From positions 372,001-436,000 of the forward strand of contig CAXKVV010000142.1 in NCBI GenBank assembly GCA_964058805.1: a DNA stretch of 64,000 bases, in the 5' to 3' direction. The notes below the pieces were generated by a model that did no database searches, had not been told where the DNA came from, and saw only the letters and a list, made by a program, of their open reading frames with translations. Each line of letters begins with the position of its first letter. The stretch's first letter is position 1. This document shows positions 1 to 12,345 of the stretch, piece by piece. The DNA comes from Schoenoplectus triqueter. Its lineage: Eukaryota; Streptophyta; Magnoliopsida; Poales; Cyperaceae. The position numbers and the translations under genes are program-made.

Positions 1-114
1 CCTGCACGACCACAATAAGCTAAAACATCCCTGAGATTATTTTACCCATCCGTACGGATACCCGCGCAATTGAATTGCTCTCCTTTTTTTTTGTTTTTGT
101 TTTTTATCACATAT

Positions 115-121
115 TATATAA
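115..121 (+). promoter_or_regulatory. TATA box of the EF-2 gene
   Basis: TATATAA lies about 430 bp upstream of the EF-2 ATG. It is followed by a long pyrimidine-rich stretch that suits a leader of a translation-machinery gene. Transcription would start around 145–155. The match is by motif and position only. Confidence 0.45.
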
Positions 122-354
122 GCCATCCCACTGAAAGGATTTTCACTCTGTTTTTTTACTCTGGGAGAAAGAGAAAACACAAAGCTCTACTCAGTAGGTT
201 CTCCTCTCCTCTTTTTCCTCTCTTTATTTATCCTACTTTCCCTTGGCATTAATTGTATTTCGGTGATTAATTTCCTTTCATTACAGCGAGAAAGTTCGAT
301 TTTTATGATTTTTGCACTCCCAAATTCATATGCGTCTTAAACAGCAAAATACAG

Positions 355-500
355 GTAGAACGAATTAGTTCACTTTGACATACAAGGATTTATATGAACT
401 TTCCTCTGTTTTTTGTTCAAAATTTTCATCAATCTGTGCCTAATCTCTTGTTCAGATGATCTGTATGCCTAATTAGTTCACTTTGAATGTAATTTTGCAG
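355..500 (+). other. Probable 5' UTR intron of EF-2
   Basis: A donor-like CAG|GTAGAA at 353–358 and a T-rich acceptor ending TTTTGCAG at 500 would remove a leader intron of 146 bp, leaving 42 nt before the ATG at 543. Leader introns are common in plant translation-factor genes. The acceptor is convincing; the donor is one of several possible GTs. Confidence 0.4.
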
Positions 501-542
501 GAACTCGAGAAATAATCAGAGCAGCTTTCAAGCAAATCAAAG

Positions 543-3500
543 ATGGTGAAGTTCAGGGTTGAAGAGTTACGCAAGATTATGGATCGGAAGCATAACATCA
601 GAAATATGTCTGTCGTCGCACATGTTGATCATGGTATAATATAAAATTAACCTTTTTTTTTCTTCTTTTGTTTTTCTAATTTCATGATTACTGTTATTAA
701 TTTTTGCTTGTAAACAATAAAGCCTCTATCCATTTTGGGAGTACCAGATCATTGTTTAGCTTGATCTGAGCTCTGGTATTATCCCCAAGACATCACTGAA
801 GCCCTGCACTGGTGAACACGTGCAAATTAAATGGCAAATTGAAGATGATCACTTTTCATTACTTTACAATTTGGTTCATACTATTACTATACTAGCGAAT
901 AAATAAGTTCATATAGTAATAGTGAAGAATAATTGAAGGGCATTCAACTAGAATCAGGGAGCTCTAATTGGATGAAATATCCAATGGTATGCTATTTCAG
1001 AACTAAAATGGAGTGAGGGCTAAATCGTAATTTAACCACACTGCAGAAAGTTAATTAGATCATCACAAACAATTTCAGCACAATTTTAGCAGCAAATGCC
1101 TTTATTACTATACTTACTAAAATACACAAATGCCTTTATTACCGCACAATTTTCATTTGGATGGGAAAATTGTAGGGATAGACGTGCTTTTGTGCAATTA
1201 TTTTTTTTAGAACATTTTGTCCCATTTTTTTTCCATTTGATAGTTCCAACATCCTTCTGATTTAACCTTAGCATGTAACATTCAACTATTCAAGATGTTT
1301 GGTGCATAGATACAGATGTCTATTGAGAGAATGATTAAAAGCTCAGTTTTAATTTGTTTGAGGCAGTATCAATGATGTGGCTTGTTGACTAAATTCAAGA
1401 AAATTATTTAGATGTAACTGCCTAGATGAGCCCTTCGCTCTTGGCAAACTTCTTGTTTTGTCCTTTAATCTTCAATCTTGGTCCTTCGATATTAGTAGGG
1501 AAAAACTTGGATGTTTTTTTCTTATTGACAGGATCGAGAACGATAGAAGAGGTGTCTGGTAAATTTATTTATTTGGGTGAAGCAAATAAAGTTAGTCAGC
1601 TTTGTAATGGGCAGGTCAATATTTGAACAGTGGATGGGAAGTAACTGAATTTTTGAATTAGTTTATAGGATATGGGTTCTCCAAATTATGTATTGTTACT
1701 ACCGTATCAATTTTAGTAGTTTAAAGGGTCTTTAATTTATTTCAGTAGGTCTGAATGTCAGATAAAAATTTCATGATTAGATTAGAATATTTGATTTTGT
1801 ATATCAGTAGTCAGTACAGACTCTACTCTTCTTTTAAGAGTAGAGTTTTCAGATTAATTTTGGAGTACTCGAATCATCTCATCAGTATGTTTCTATAAAC
1901 TGGCCAAAGTCTGCAGACTACGGTATTAAGCTTTTGATTTCAATAGGTTAATTTCCCTAACAAGTTTAGATGAAGCAGTTCAGATTTTTTCTATGTATAT
2001 CTATGGTGGATAAGAAAATACCAAATATAACTATGTTTACTAGTAAAATTTCCCTAATTAAACTTGAATAGATGGAAGATTTTCATGCCTATATCTTCAC
2101 AAGAATTATATAATACTATTAAAGTTAAAATAAGAGCACCATAGTTTGACTGGAGAAATTGCAGGTGTTTATGAGCTTTTATATTCACTTAATGATAAAT
2201 AGAAGAATTAACATTGTTCATAATTCAGTTTGGTGATCTGAATTTTGGTTTTTGATAGTTACTAAGCATAATTTTCCTGAAGCAACTCTTAAGTCTCATT
2301 TGTTTCCCTCTTCTATGTTATTCACAGGAAAAAATCCTTATTAATATGTTAACAATAGTAAATATATTCTGTTTTTCTCATCCTCACAGGCAAGTCAACC
2401 CTCACCGACTCACTCGTGGCAGCAGCTGGCATCATCGCACAAGAAGTGGCTGGTGATGTGCGCATGACTGACACCCGTGCTGATGAAGCTGAGCGTGGCA
2501 TCACCATCAAGTCCACTGGTATCACCCTTTATTACGAGATGTCTGACGAATCTCTCAAGGACTATAAAGGAGAGCGTGCAGGCAATGAGTACCTCATCAA
2601 CCTCATCGACTCCCCTGGGCATATCGACTTCTCCTCTGAAGTCACTGCTGCCCTTCGAATTACTGATGGAGCTCTTGTTGTTGTCGACTGCATTGAGGGC
2701 GTGTGTGTCCAGACTGAGACTGTTCTTCGACAAGCACTTGGTGAAAGAATCCGTCCAGTGTTAACCATTAACAAGATGGATCGGTGCTTCCTGGAGCTTC
2801 AACTTGATGGGGAGGAGGCATACCAGACATATAACCGTGTTATTGAGAATGTGAATGTGATCATGGCAACTTATGAAGATGCACTCCTGGGGGATGTGCA
2901 GGTGTATCCTGAGAAGGGAACAGTGGCATTCTCAGCCGGTTTACATGGTTGGGCTTTCACTCTCACTTCTTTTGCTAAGAAATATGCTGCAAAGTTTGGG
3001 GTCGATGAGGCAAAGATGATGGAAAGGCTCTGGGGTGAGAATTTCTTTGACCCTAAAACCAAGAAGTGGACAAACCGGCACACTGGTACAGCCACATGCA
3101 AACGCGGATTTGTGCAGTTTTGTTATGAGCCAATCAAGCAGATCATTGATTTATGCATTAACGATCAAAAGAATAAGCTCTGGCCCATGCTTGAAAAGCT
3201 CCATGTGACCTTGAAAGCTGATGATAAGGAATTGGTTGGAAAAGCATTGATGAAGCGGGTCATGCAGACCTGGTTGCCTGCCAGCAATGCTTTACTTGAG
3301 ATGATGATATACCACCTCCCGTCCCCTGCTAAAGCACAGAAGTATCGTGTTGAGAACCTGTATGAGGGCTCCCTTGATGATATCTATGCTAATGCCATAA
3401 GAAATTGTGACTCTGAGGGGCCTCTGATGCTTTATGTTTCTAAGATGATTCCTGCCTCTGACAAAGGCAGGTTCTATGCTTTCGGCCGGGTCTTTTCTGG

Positions 3501-4830
3501 AGTAGTCTCCACTGGCATGAAGGTTCGCATCATGGGGCCTAACTATATCCCTGGTCAGAAGAAGGATCTGTACCTTAAAAATGTGCAGAGGACTGTTATC
3601 TGGATGGGGAAGAAGCAACAATCGGTGGAAGATGTGCCATGTGGTAACACGGTTGCCATGGTTGGGCTTGACCAATGCATTACCAAAAATGCCACTCTGA
3701 CCAATGAGAAGGAAACTGATGCATGTCCCATTCGTGCCATGAAGTTCTCTGTTTCCCCAGTTGTGCGACAAGCCGTGGCATGCAAGAACCCCGCAGATCT
3801 GCCGAAACTTGTTGAGGGTCTGAAACGCCTCTCAAAGTCAGACCCGATGGTTGTTTGCACAATTGAAGAATCCGGTGAGCACATTGTTGCTGGTGCTGGT
3901 GAGCTCCACCTTGAGATCTGCCTCAAGGATCTTCAAGAAGATTTCATGAGCGGTGCTGAGATCATCGTCTCCCCTCCTCTTGTCTCATTTCGTGAGACTG
4001 TTCTAGAGAAATCATGTCGCACTGCCATGAGCAAGTCACCCAACAAGCACAACCGGTTGTATATGGAGGCTCGGCCCTTGGAAGATGGTCTTTCTGAGGC
4101 CATAGATGAAGGGCGCATCGGTCCACGTGACGACCCTAAGACTCGGTCTAAGATTCTTTCTGAGGAGTTTGGGTGGGACAAGGATCTGGCCAAGAAAATC
4201 TGGTGCTTTGGGCCTGAGACAACTGGACCTAACATGGTAGTCGACATGTGCAAGGGAGTACAGTACCTTAATGAAATCAAGGATTCAATTGTAGCAGGTT
4301 TCCAATGGGCCTCAAGAGATGGTGCACTTTGCGAGGAGAACATGCGGGGTATCTGCTTTGAGGTCTGTGATGTGATGCTCCATGCAGACGCCATCCACCG
4401 TGGTGGAGGCCAGATCATCCCAACAGCACGTAGGGTCATGTATGCCGCTCAACTCACTGCTAAACCCCGTCTTTTTGAGCCAGTCTACCTGGTTGAAATC
4501 CAGGCACCTGAGAGTGCGCTTGGGGGAATTTACAGTGTGATGAATCAGAAAAGAGGGCATATCTTTGAGGAGATGCAGAGGCTAGGCACGCCACTCTACA
4601 ACATCAAGGCGTATCTTCCAGTATTTACATCTTTCGGCTTTGATAAAGATTTGCGGGCTGCGACATCAGGCCAGGCCTTCCCACAGGCTGTGTTTGATCA
4701 TTGGGAGATCTTGACGTCTGATCCAATGGAGCCCGGGTCTCAGGCTGCGTCCATTGTTGCGGAGATCCGCAAGAGGAAGGGTTTAAAGGAGCAGATCACT
4801 CCACTGTCGGAGTATGAGGATAAGCTCTAG
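543..4830 (+). CDS. Translation elongation factor 2 (eEF2)
   Basis: Cytosolic GTPase that translocates the ribosome during elongation. There are two coding exons, 543–633 and 2390–4830. The intron (634–2389) splits the Gly codon of the G1 motif AHVDHGKST, with GT at 634 and AG at 2388–2389. The joined frame is 2532 nt, encoding 843 aa, the usual plant EF-2 length. Visible motifs are the G1 loop at the exon junction, DSPGH (G3) and NKMD (G4) in the N-terminal G domain, and [12 protein letters not shown] in domain IV. His-700 in that last motif is the residue that becomes diphthamide. The protein ends in EDKL. The ATG at 543 is supported by the conserved MVKF start. No break is seen. The antisense open frames here are shadows. 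The gene resembles Arabidopsis LOS1, but orthology was not tested. Confidence 0.97.
634..2389 (+). other. EF-2 intron 1 (1.76 kb)
   Basis: A single long AT-rich phase-1 intron interrupts the first G motif. I saw no coding remnant, RNA gene or transposon terminus in it; its short open frames look like noise. Confidence 0.85.
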
Positions 4831-5865
4831 GCTGTATGTCGTCTTAATTACCTTTTTGCACTGTTAGTCCATGCTGTTGATAACTTCTGTTCGCCTATTG
4901 TGGAGTTTGTTTGTGGAATCTGAACTAATTTTATAGAGTGATTATATATGTTTGTATGATCGTGTATCTGAAGTGCTGAGTGTTCGACTTGAGTAGAAAT
5001 GTGTCAAGTCCGGGTCAGATGAGGACTTATACAGTGTTTTTGGGCCTTTCGTGAGAACCATGCTATATCTGAAGACTTCAAATAATCTCCTTCGATTTCC
5101 TGGATTTATTCCGTTAAAATGATCTCTGTATTATTTTTTTCCTACTACATTTGAGTGGCGTTAAGTGTGTGTAACTTCCTGGAACGGGTTGAGGAATGAC
5201 GAATCTGAATTTGAGATTATCGCCCTTATTAAATACATAATCTTCTCTATGTAGTGTCAACAAATAATCCAACACCTACGAGCTGACGAGCACGTGAAAG
5301 TGATTTAGGGGCTAATTTTTAATTCATAATTTCGTCTTTATTGGGGCAGCAATTTTGCACAGTAATTTAGTGCGGTAATACATGCATTCGTAAGTCGTAA
5401 CCTCGTTATAGATGTTTTAGAAGTGCTGCAAGATTACTAGATTAGTAAACTAAGAACCACTAAACAATTCAATTTAAATTGTAGGCCCTAAATAAAGAGA
5501 ATCGATCCCACTCGAATTTGTCATGCCAATCGGATTCTCGTTGTGTTCTTCGCTGTTTTTCTTCTAATTTATGGTAATAGCCCTACATATTCATTTGCAT
5601 TGCTGCAGAATGAACATAAATGAAATAAGAGAGACTACTTTGTCTACAATACAGGAAGAAAAAAAATACAACAAGAAGAGAAACTATTAATCTACAATAC
5701 CAGCAGAATTTAACACAATTGCAAAAGAAGTCATTACTCAAACAATTAAAATCTTGTGTTCTGGGACTTCTATATCACGATGATCATTTATCAGAGTTGC
5801 TCAATGTCTCTAATCACCATCAGAAGATTCTATTACACCACAGAAGCAGTTCTGGAAATTTGGTT
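4831..5865. other. 3' UTRs and convergent spacer between EF-2 and the RBM42-like gene
   Basis: The first ~250 bp after the EF-2 stop is presumably its 3' UTR. The last ~150 bp before 5866 is presumably the 3' UTR of the minus-strand RBM42-like gene. No other gene or repeat is evident. The two genes converge. Confidence 0.6.
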
Positions 5866-7997
5866 TCACTTGTGCAGAATACTCTTCTTTTGCATTTTCT
5901 GTTTCTTCTGGGGGTGATTCTAGAAATGGCATTTAAGAAAACAATATAAGCACCATGAATGATTAAAAGAACAGCAAAAGTTTGTTATTGATATGAGAAT
6001 AAAAATAAAAAAGTTACCTTGTGTCTCTCCACAGCCTCCACATCAGTCCTCTCCTTCCAGTTGCTCTTGCGCAGCTTGATAGGTCTGTTACCAACATATT
6101 TTCCTAATGACAAGCATGCAAAGACAATTAGAAGTATACTCAGCAAACACAGTTTTTTTTTAAGAACTTGATATAGAGTTCCTGAACCAAGCCATGTTCA
6201 TTAATACAAGCCATCTTCATTAATATAATTTAGGTAAACAAGGATCAACGCCACCAAACCAAAATAACGGAAAACATCATGTTGTAATAATTTTGACCTG
6301 CTTTTGATACGAATGGAAGATACCAAATAAGTAAATAAAAATAACATTGTATACTGACCATTCATTTCTTTAATAGCAGCAGCAAGGTCTGAAGGATTGG
6401 AGAAACTAACAAATCCATACCCTTTGGTTTTCCCTGTCCTCTTATCTCTTATAACCTACAATAAATAGTCACAATCTTAAACAACCTACAGAAATTCAGA
6501 CATCAAAATGGAAATGGAAAAGGGAAAGTAATAAGAGATGAGGGAAGGGGGAAGGGGGAACACACTCTGGCCATGTTGAAGAAGGGAAATCGCGAGAAGG
6601 CCTTGGTAAGAACATCATCATTGACTTCATTTCCTAGATCTCCACAAAATAATCTGAAATCATCTGTATAAAAAAGAATTAATAAGAAAGACGACTAAAA
6701 AGAAAATCAAAATTCAACTGCACTACTAACAAGAGTGGATATGATTAAAATCCAATACATAGAAGAGGCAAACAAGGTTTCATATGTCAGATTAAACAAG
6801 GTTCACATCTGGTCAGAATTAATCTGCTCCCATAGACAAAATTTTGTCAGGTATACTGACAAACAGCATCCGCTCCCATAGAGATTACTACAGTATCAAC
6901 TTGCCTTAAAGAACCCATTATAAGCAAGACAATAATTAATCCTACCATAATGATAAAGGAGAAAACACCACATTTCCTGAAATAATGCGCATGGATAGAA
7001 ATAGCTTTGTACAAAAGATATATCAAAGATGGGTATTGTACTCACTCTCCGGCCATTCAGCAAGAGTAGGGTCCTCCCATGTCTGGCCCGCAGCCTTACG
7101 TGGGACTGCCTTCTTCTTGGCCTCAGCCTTATGCTCCACTTCACTGTTGGCTAGTGCTGCCTTCACACTCTCTAATGCTTCTGGTGTGATTGCTTGTGCA
7201 TCTCTCTGAAAAAGCTGGTGTGCCTACAACCAAGCCATGGACCAGAAATGTTTCAGAGATGAAAAAAATTGAGGAAGGTTATGCATCTAGAAAAAGAAAA
7301 TTAACTATCAAGCATCCCCTTGAAAATACAAAAATGCACGTGGCATTCAAAAGGAAGGTGAATATCAGCAAGGATGCTATTATATGCAGAGCTATCTATG
7401 ATCTCAAGGCCTTATAGTATGTTAAGAATTGTAAAACTACAAATATAATATGGCCCAAATAATATTACCATCAATAATTGTAGAAATACACCTTTTCAAC
7501 TGGAAATAGCAATAAAATTAATATAACTGTTCAGATAGAAGTTCAAATTTCGAACTTTTAATACTAGACGATTTTCTTTTCACCATAATGACAAAACACC
7601 AAACCTACAATCAAGAAATTATCTCAAGTTGACTTCCAGGATATGAACTGAAATATCAAATTCAGTACATCCTCCTCCAAAAAACCTAATTTTACACACT
7701 GTCCAAAGCCAATAGCGATTGAAAAAGAAATTAAAAGGAAAAAAAAGAGGAAGCAACAAAAACCTGGTGGAATTGAGGTAACGGGGTGAAGGCGGTACCA
7801 GCAGGAGCGACGCTTGTATTCGCATACGCAGGATTCGGTACAACATAAGGGCGTGGAGGTGTAGCTACGGAGGCGGGATTGCTCTGCTGGAGATGGAAAG
7901 GTACCGGGAAATAGGTGAATGAGCCTGATACAGTCCCAGGCGGGTTGTAGACACCACCAGTACCTGCACCGCTACTGCTCGGTTGTTCCCTCGACAT
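5866..7997 (-). CDS. RNA-binding protein 42 (RBM42)-like, single RRM
   Basis: Predicted nuclear/cytoplasmic RNA-binding protein. Six exons on the minus strand: 7764–7997, 7046–7223, 6566–6663, 6359–6455, 6018–6103 and 5866–5919. They total 747 nt and encode 248 aa, with GT–AG introns and matching phases throughout. The N-terminus (about residues 1–78) is low complexity, rich in Pro, Ala and Gly. A segment with GQTWEDPTLAEWPE follows, typical of the RBM42 family. It leads into one RRM spanning exons 3–5, with RNP2-like LFCGDL and RNP1-like KGYGFVSF. The tail is basic and ends SILHK. The ATG at 7997 starts MSREQP; an upstream in-frame ATG at 8171 would add 58 residues not typical of the family. 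In animals RBM42 binds hnRNP K and RNA; the plant role is inferred from homology only. Confidence 0.9.
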
Positions 7998-9402
7998 GGC
8001 GATGAAGTGCAAGGCGAAGGGAGAGGGAAAGGGATCTTCTAGTCTAGGTAGGGTTAGAGTCGGTGATCGGAGGGAGGAAAGGAGCGAGCACCGAGCGGAA
8101 ATGGTAAGCGGATTCGAGTTTTGGCAAATCTGTTTCGATGTAGATCTAGGTCCAACTAGGCAGGGCCACATACAGGCCTGATCCGGGTTAAAGATCTAGC
8201 CCATTTGGATCCAACAAAGTTTAGGTCAAAGCCTCAAAGGCGACAATGTCTATTGCGAATAAATCGGCTCTGATTTTGATTTGTAAATTCGTAAATTGGA
8301 TCCGTTTATGTGTTTCAAAAAAAAATAGTTCTAGTTTTATATTTATATATCATTTTTTGAGTTTTTTTTATATCGTAGAGTTAAAATAAAATAAAAATTT
8401 AATGGCGACACCTATATGACCTACTGTAGTGCAAATTTGACGCACATGTTTCTCAGTAGACTTATCAGTATTAGTGAAGTCACAAGTATTGGAGAATTAC
8501 TGAGTTCAAAGAAAGACCACTTGACTTTATACAAAAATATTTAACACCGTAGGTCATATAGGTCATATACTAAATTGCTTAATTACTTTTATTGAAAAAT
8601 ATTTATTTAATACCGTGAATAATAAAAGATTTATACAAAAATTTTAAAATATAAAGTCCTATAGAAAAAAAATTTCTTCATCGGCTTGATTATTTATCAT
8701 TTATAGTTTTATTTTTTATTATTTTTAATATTTAAAAGGATATTATTTTTATATATTTTTATTAGATAAGAATGTACATTGAATTGTTAATGTTTTTTAT
8801 TTAGCACCCGAATAACTAATGAAATTGAATCCGATAAGGTATTGTAATACGATAAGGTATTGTAATATGAAATTTCATTCAATTTTGCCATCAAATTTAT
8901 TGAAACTATAATTTGTAGAAGTACCACTCTATAGCAGGAGATTGTCTCCACTTCAAGAGCACCATAATAGAGGATCTTTCAGAATACCAGCACATCAGAT
9001 GAGATCTTGATGCATATCATCACAGAGGTGGCGCCATGTAATCATATAAGCACGTACTGCTGAACACATACAATTAGAGTTTAGCTTAGCTTAGTGTATT
9101 CCCTTACTTTCTGCCTTCATTTCTGTTTATTTCCCTCTATTTTATTTTATTTTTCTTTCATTTTACACTTTTGTAAATATGCGTACAAACATGATTCGCC
9201 CAAAATAGACAACAATTTTCATGTAAGATTAATGATTGTTCAACATAACCCAGTCCTACTACTAATAATAAAAAAGACATACAACATTAAATTTTGTATG
9301 ATCAAAGGATACATCATAGGTGGACTCAGACAATAAAATAAAAACAAAATATAAATCGAGTAGAATCAACCGTTTAATTATAGCTTACATAATTAAATTA
9401 CA
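7998..9402. other. Spacer between the RBM42-like gene and the LRR protein gene
   Basis: The first ~180 bp is presumably the RBM42 leader and promoter. The rest is very AT-rich. A perfect 14-bp inverted repeat (cctatatgacctac) at 8411–8424 and 8549–8562 suggests a small decayed foldback element. No coding segment is supported. Confidence 0.5.
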
Positions 9403-12273
9403 TTAAAGAGAAGACAATGATCTGTAAAAGAGGTTGTCAACCATCTTGAAGAAAGCTGCCGACCAGGTCCCATGAAGTAGGAAGATACACCAAACCCCCC
9501 ACCAGCCCACAACAAATCCAGCACCTACACTGAGGTACAACCAGAATGTGTGTGAATTGTTGGTCTTGACATCAGACATATTATTTTTCGCCTCGTTAAT
9601 AGAGCAGCTCTTATTCATTGGACCACCACAAAGGAAGATGTTGCCAACATAGATCGAGGAGTCATTCAGTGAATTCAGTTGATTTCCAACTGGAATTGAC
9701 CCTGATAAGTTATTGTATGATAGGTTCAAATGGCTTAAGAAAGTTAATTCTGACATGCTCTGGGGAATTTCACCCCAAAGCTTGTTGGAAGAAAGATCAA
9801 GAGACTCTAGAGATTTCATATTGCCAATTTTCTCCGAAATTTTTCCATTCATATTATTTCTGGACAGATTCAAGTTTTGTAGACCCTCTAAGGCTACTAT
9901 GCTATTTGGAATAAATCCACTCAAATTATTATCAGAAAGGTCAATGACTTTCACAAGATACAGATTTGTGGAATACTCAATTATTTCCCCTTTCGTGAAT
10001 ACTGCCAATCTTGCCTGGTAGGAATAAGATAAAACGTGGGTATTATCATAACTGAGGCCAAAACCAGTCTGTACTGAATAACCATGCTTCGAGTTTGATA
10101 CCATTGCACTGAAGCTTCCAAAAGAATCGGGTATTGATCCTTCTAGGTTATTACTTGCAATATCTAACACTTGCAGGTTTGGAAGTTGTGCGAGCTCCGA
10201 AGGAATGTTTCCACTGAAATTATTTTCTCGTAGCTGAAGATAAGCAAGGCGTCGTAGACTCACTCCTATCCATGTGGGCACTTTACCAATCAATTTATTA
10301 TCTCCAAGATCAAGAAATTCTAATTGTTCACAATTTTTCAAATCTACAGGAAGCTCCTCTGTGAGGATGTTGCCATGCAGGACAAGTGAATATAGGGAAA
10401 TCATAGATCCGATGGAATTAGGAATTGCACCTGATAGGTTATTGAATGATATATCAAGAATTTCCAAATAATTCAACTTGGACACGCAGTTAGGAATCGT
10501 TCCTGAGAATTTATTCATCGATAGGTCAAGTGTCACTAAGTAAACTATCTCACAAATTGAAGAGGGAATTTCACCGGAAAATAAATTGTCTCTTACTGAC
10601 ATCGAGCCTAATCGTGACAGGTTTGAGACCGCAGCTAATGTTCCAGAAAATTTATTACTTGAAATATCTAAAACAAAAAGATTATGTGGCAATGATTTTA
10701 TGGGACCTCTGAGATTTGTTGATGACAAGATTAAAACCTCTAAATTTGGTGATTGTTGGTCCTGTGGTAACTGCCCATGTAGATTGTTGTATGATAAATC
10801 AATGAGGACATACGATGGCCTCCAAAACCAAGATGGCAGATCATCATTGATATTTGAGTTTTGTAAATTTAAGTATGATATTTGCCTTTGGTACTTGAGC
10901 CATGATGGAAACATGGGGCCTATGTTACATGATTGCAATGCAAGCGCTGTTAACTGAAATTTTGGAACCCAGTGGTGGTTTAGTTCAATTTTAAGCATAC
11001 TGAATGATAAGTCTAGCACTTGTAGTTGTGTTAGACTGTCCAAAAGATTGTGTGATACAATACCTTTCAGATTGGTAATTGAAAGATCTAAGTAGTTAAG
11101 CTTGGATAAGTTCACTATCTCATGGGGTAGAACACCAGCAATGGAGTTTTGTCGTACATCTAAATGTGTTAAACGTGACATTGCAGTTAGCCAATCAGCT
11201 TGCAAATTACCGTGAAGATTATTATTTGCTAGGGACAAAACTTCAATAATTTTCCAAGAACAAGAGATTTTCCTTACAAAATCTGTAATATCTCCTGTTA
11301 TGTTAACCAGGCTCAAGTCTAGATGTCTCAAATGGCACATTTTTTCTTCTGAATTAGACCAGAATCCCTTGCTAAAACCATTGAATCCATCACCGGTTTC
11401 ACCATAACCATCATTCATTGAAAGGTCAAGGTACGAAACTGAGGTGAGATTTGACAGCCAACTTGGTACTGGGGATTCAAAACTGTTGGATGAAAGGTCA
11501 AGAGTTGTCAGACTGGTCAAGTTCAGTGTGGCAACATCTGCAGGAATGTTATTGAGATAACATCCTGACAAAATAAGTACCTTCAAGGACTTCAGTTCGT
11601 TCAATGTATAAAACCAATCCGTGGATGATGAGAGGTCAACATAGCTCAGGTCCAAATGTTGTAAGGAGTTCAATTTACTGATCCACTGAATATTCTCAAT
11701 TATTTCTATTTCAGAGCATCCCTGTCCGAAAGAAAGAAATAAGAGGGTTGAGATGTTCCCCAACTCAGGAGGGATGGTCCGAATGGAATGAAAGTTAGTC
11801 ATGAGTGACATAAGACAAGACATATCAAGATAACGAAGATTTTTCAAGTTTCCAATTTCAGTCGGGATTTTTCCAACAAATTTTGTGAACGAGAGATTTA
11901 GGTAGACAAGGTTTTCAAATTGTCCAATGAAATTTGGGATTTCAGTTTCATTGAAGTTGTTCTGGCTGAGATCTAGATGTGTAAGGTTTCTTAAAGAGAG
12001 CAGAGATGGATCGATCTCGCCGTTCAAAGATAAATCAGTTCTCCAGTCTGGATAACGAAGATTGAGCTTAACAACATTACCGGAGTGGTGATGGCAGGTG
12101 ACTCCCTTCCAGCTGCAACAGTTCTTACCCTTCCATGTCGACAGTAGATTGCTCGGGTCCTTGAGCTTGGATTTGAATGACAACAATGCAGTTCTTTCAG
12201 TTTGCATGCATGCCGTGGAGACATTATTTTGCATGAGAAAGAAGGAAAGCAGCAAGTATACTAACAGATGCAT
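9403..12273 (-). CDS. LRR receptor-like protein (RLP, kinase-less)
   Basis: Predicted plasma-membrane receptor-like protein of the Cf/EIX/Ve class, used in pathogen perception or development through partner receptor kinases. Intronless, 956 aa from the ATG at 12273. That ATG puts a hydrophobic signal peptide (HLLVYLLLSFFL) at the very start. An in-frame ATG at 12312 would add 13 polar residues. In order: an LRRNT cap with paired Cys around NCCSWKGVTC; about 25–30 leucine-rich repeats with LxxLxLSxNxxxGxIP; a non-LRR island near SYSYQARLAVFTKGE; a few more repeats; an acidic/Asn-rich juxtamembrane stretch with Cys pairs; one membrane span (FWLYLSVGAGFVVGWWGVW) with GxxxG; and a short cytoplasmic tail. 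No kinase domain. No frameshift or stop is seen. The exact family member and ligand cannot be told. Confidence 0.93.
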   Translation of the reverse strand: MHLLVYLLLSFFLMQNNVSTACMQTERTALLSFKSKLKDPSNLLSTWKGKNCCSWKGVTCHHHSGNVVKLNLRYPDWRTDLSLNGEIDPSLLSLRNLTHLDLSQNNFNETEIPNFIGQFENLVYLNLSFTKFVGKIPTEIGNLKNLRYLDMSCLMSLMTNFHSIRTIPPELGNISTLLFLSFGQGCSEIEIIENIQWISKLNSLQHLDLSYVDLSSSTDWFYTLNELKSLKVLILSGCYLNNIPADVATLNLTSLTTLDLSSNSFESPVPSWLSNLTSVSYLDLSMNDGYGETGDGFNGFSKGFWSNSEEKMCHLRHLDLSLVNITGDITDFVRKISCSWKIIEVLSLANNNLHGNLQADWLTAMSRLTHLDVRQNSIAGVLPHEIVNLSKLNYLDLSITNLKGIVSHNLLDSLTQLQVLDLSFSMLKIELNHHWVPKFQLTALALQSCNIGPMFPSWLKYQRQISYLNLQNSNINDDLPSWFWRPSYVLIDLSYNNLHGQLPQDQQSPNLEVLILSSTNLRGPIKSLPHNLFVLDISSNKFSGTLAAVSNLSRLGSMSVRDNLFSGEIPSSICEIVYLVTLDLSMNKFSGTIPNCVSKLNYLEILDISFNNLSGAIPNSIGSMISLYSLVLHGNILTEELPVDLKNCEQLEFLDLGDNKLIGKVPTWIGVSLRRLAYLQLRENNFSGNIPSELAQLPNLQVLDIASNNLEGSIPDSFGSFSAMVSNSKHGYSVQTGFGLSYDNTHVLSYSYQARLAVFTKGEIIEYSTNLYLVKVIDLSDNNLSGFIPNSIVALEGLQNLNLSRNNMNGKISEKIGNMKSLESLDLSSNKLWGEIPQSMSELTFLSHLNLSYNNLSGSIPVGNQLNSLNDSSIYVGNIFLCGGPMNKSCSINEAKNNMSDVKTNNSHTFWLYLSVGAGFVVGWWGVWCIFLLHGTWSAAFFKMVDNLFYRSLSSL

Positions 12274-12337
12274 GGTAAAATTAATACTAGAGATCTCTGA
12301 ATTTAATATCACAGTTTATTTCCTTGATTCGACTTGC

Positions 12338-12345
12338 TTAATATA
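12338..12345 (-). promoter_or_regulatory. TATA box of the LRR protein gene
   Basis: On the minus strand TATATTAA reads from 12345 to 12338, about 65–70 bp upstream of the chosen ATG (12273). A TATA this close leaves a short leader, and it supports the downstream ATG over the one at 12312. Confidence 0.4.

Noticed and set aside
2410..4560. Several antisense open frames inside EF-2
   Set aside because: They are mirror frames of a conserved, GC-richer exon. None has protein-family features or its own promoter.
7731..8171. Upstream ATG (8171) for the RBM42-like protein
   Set aside because: It would add 58 residues not typical of the family; MSREQP at 7997 fits better and is followed by the conserved splice pattern.
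12024..12224. Antisense frames across the LRR gene
   Set aside because: Shadows of the long LRR frame with no independent support.
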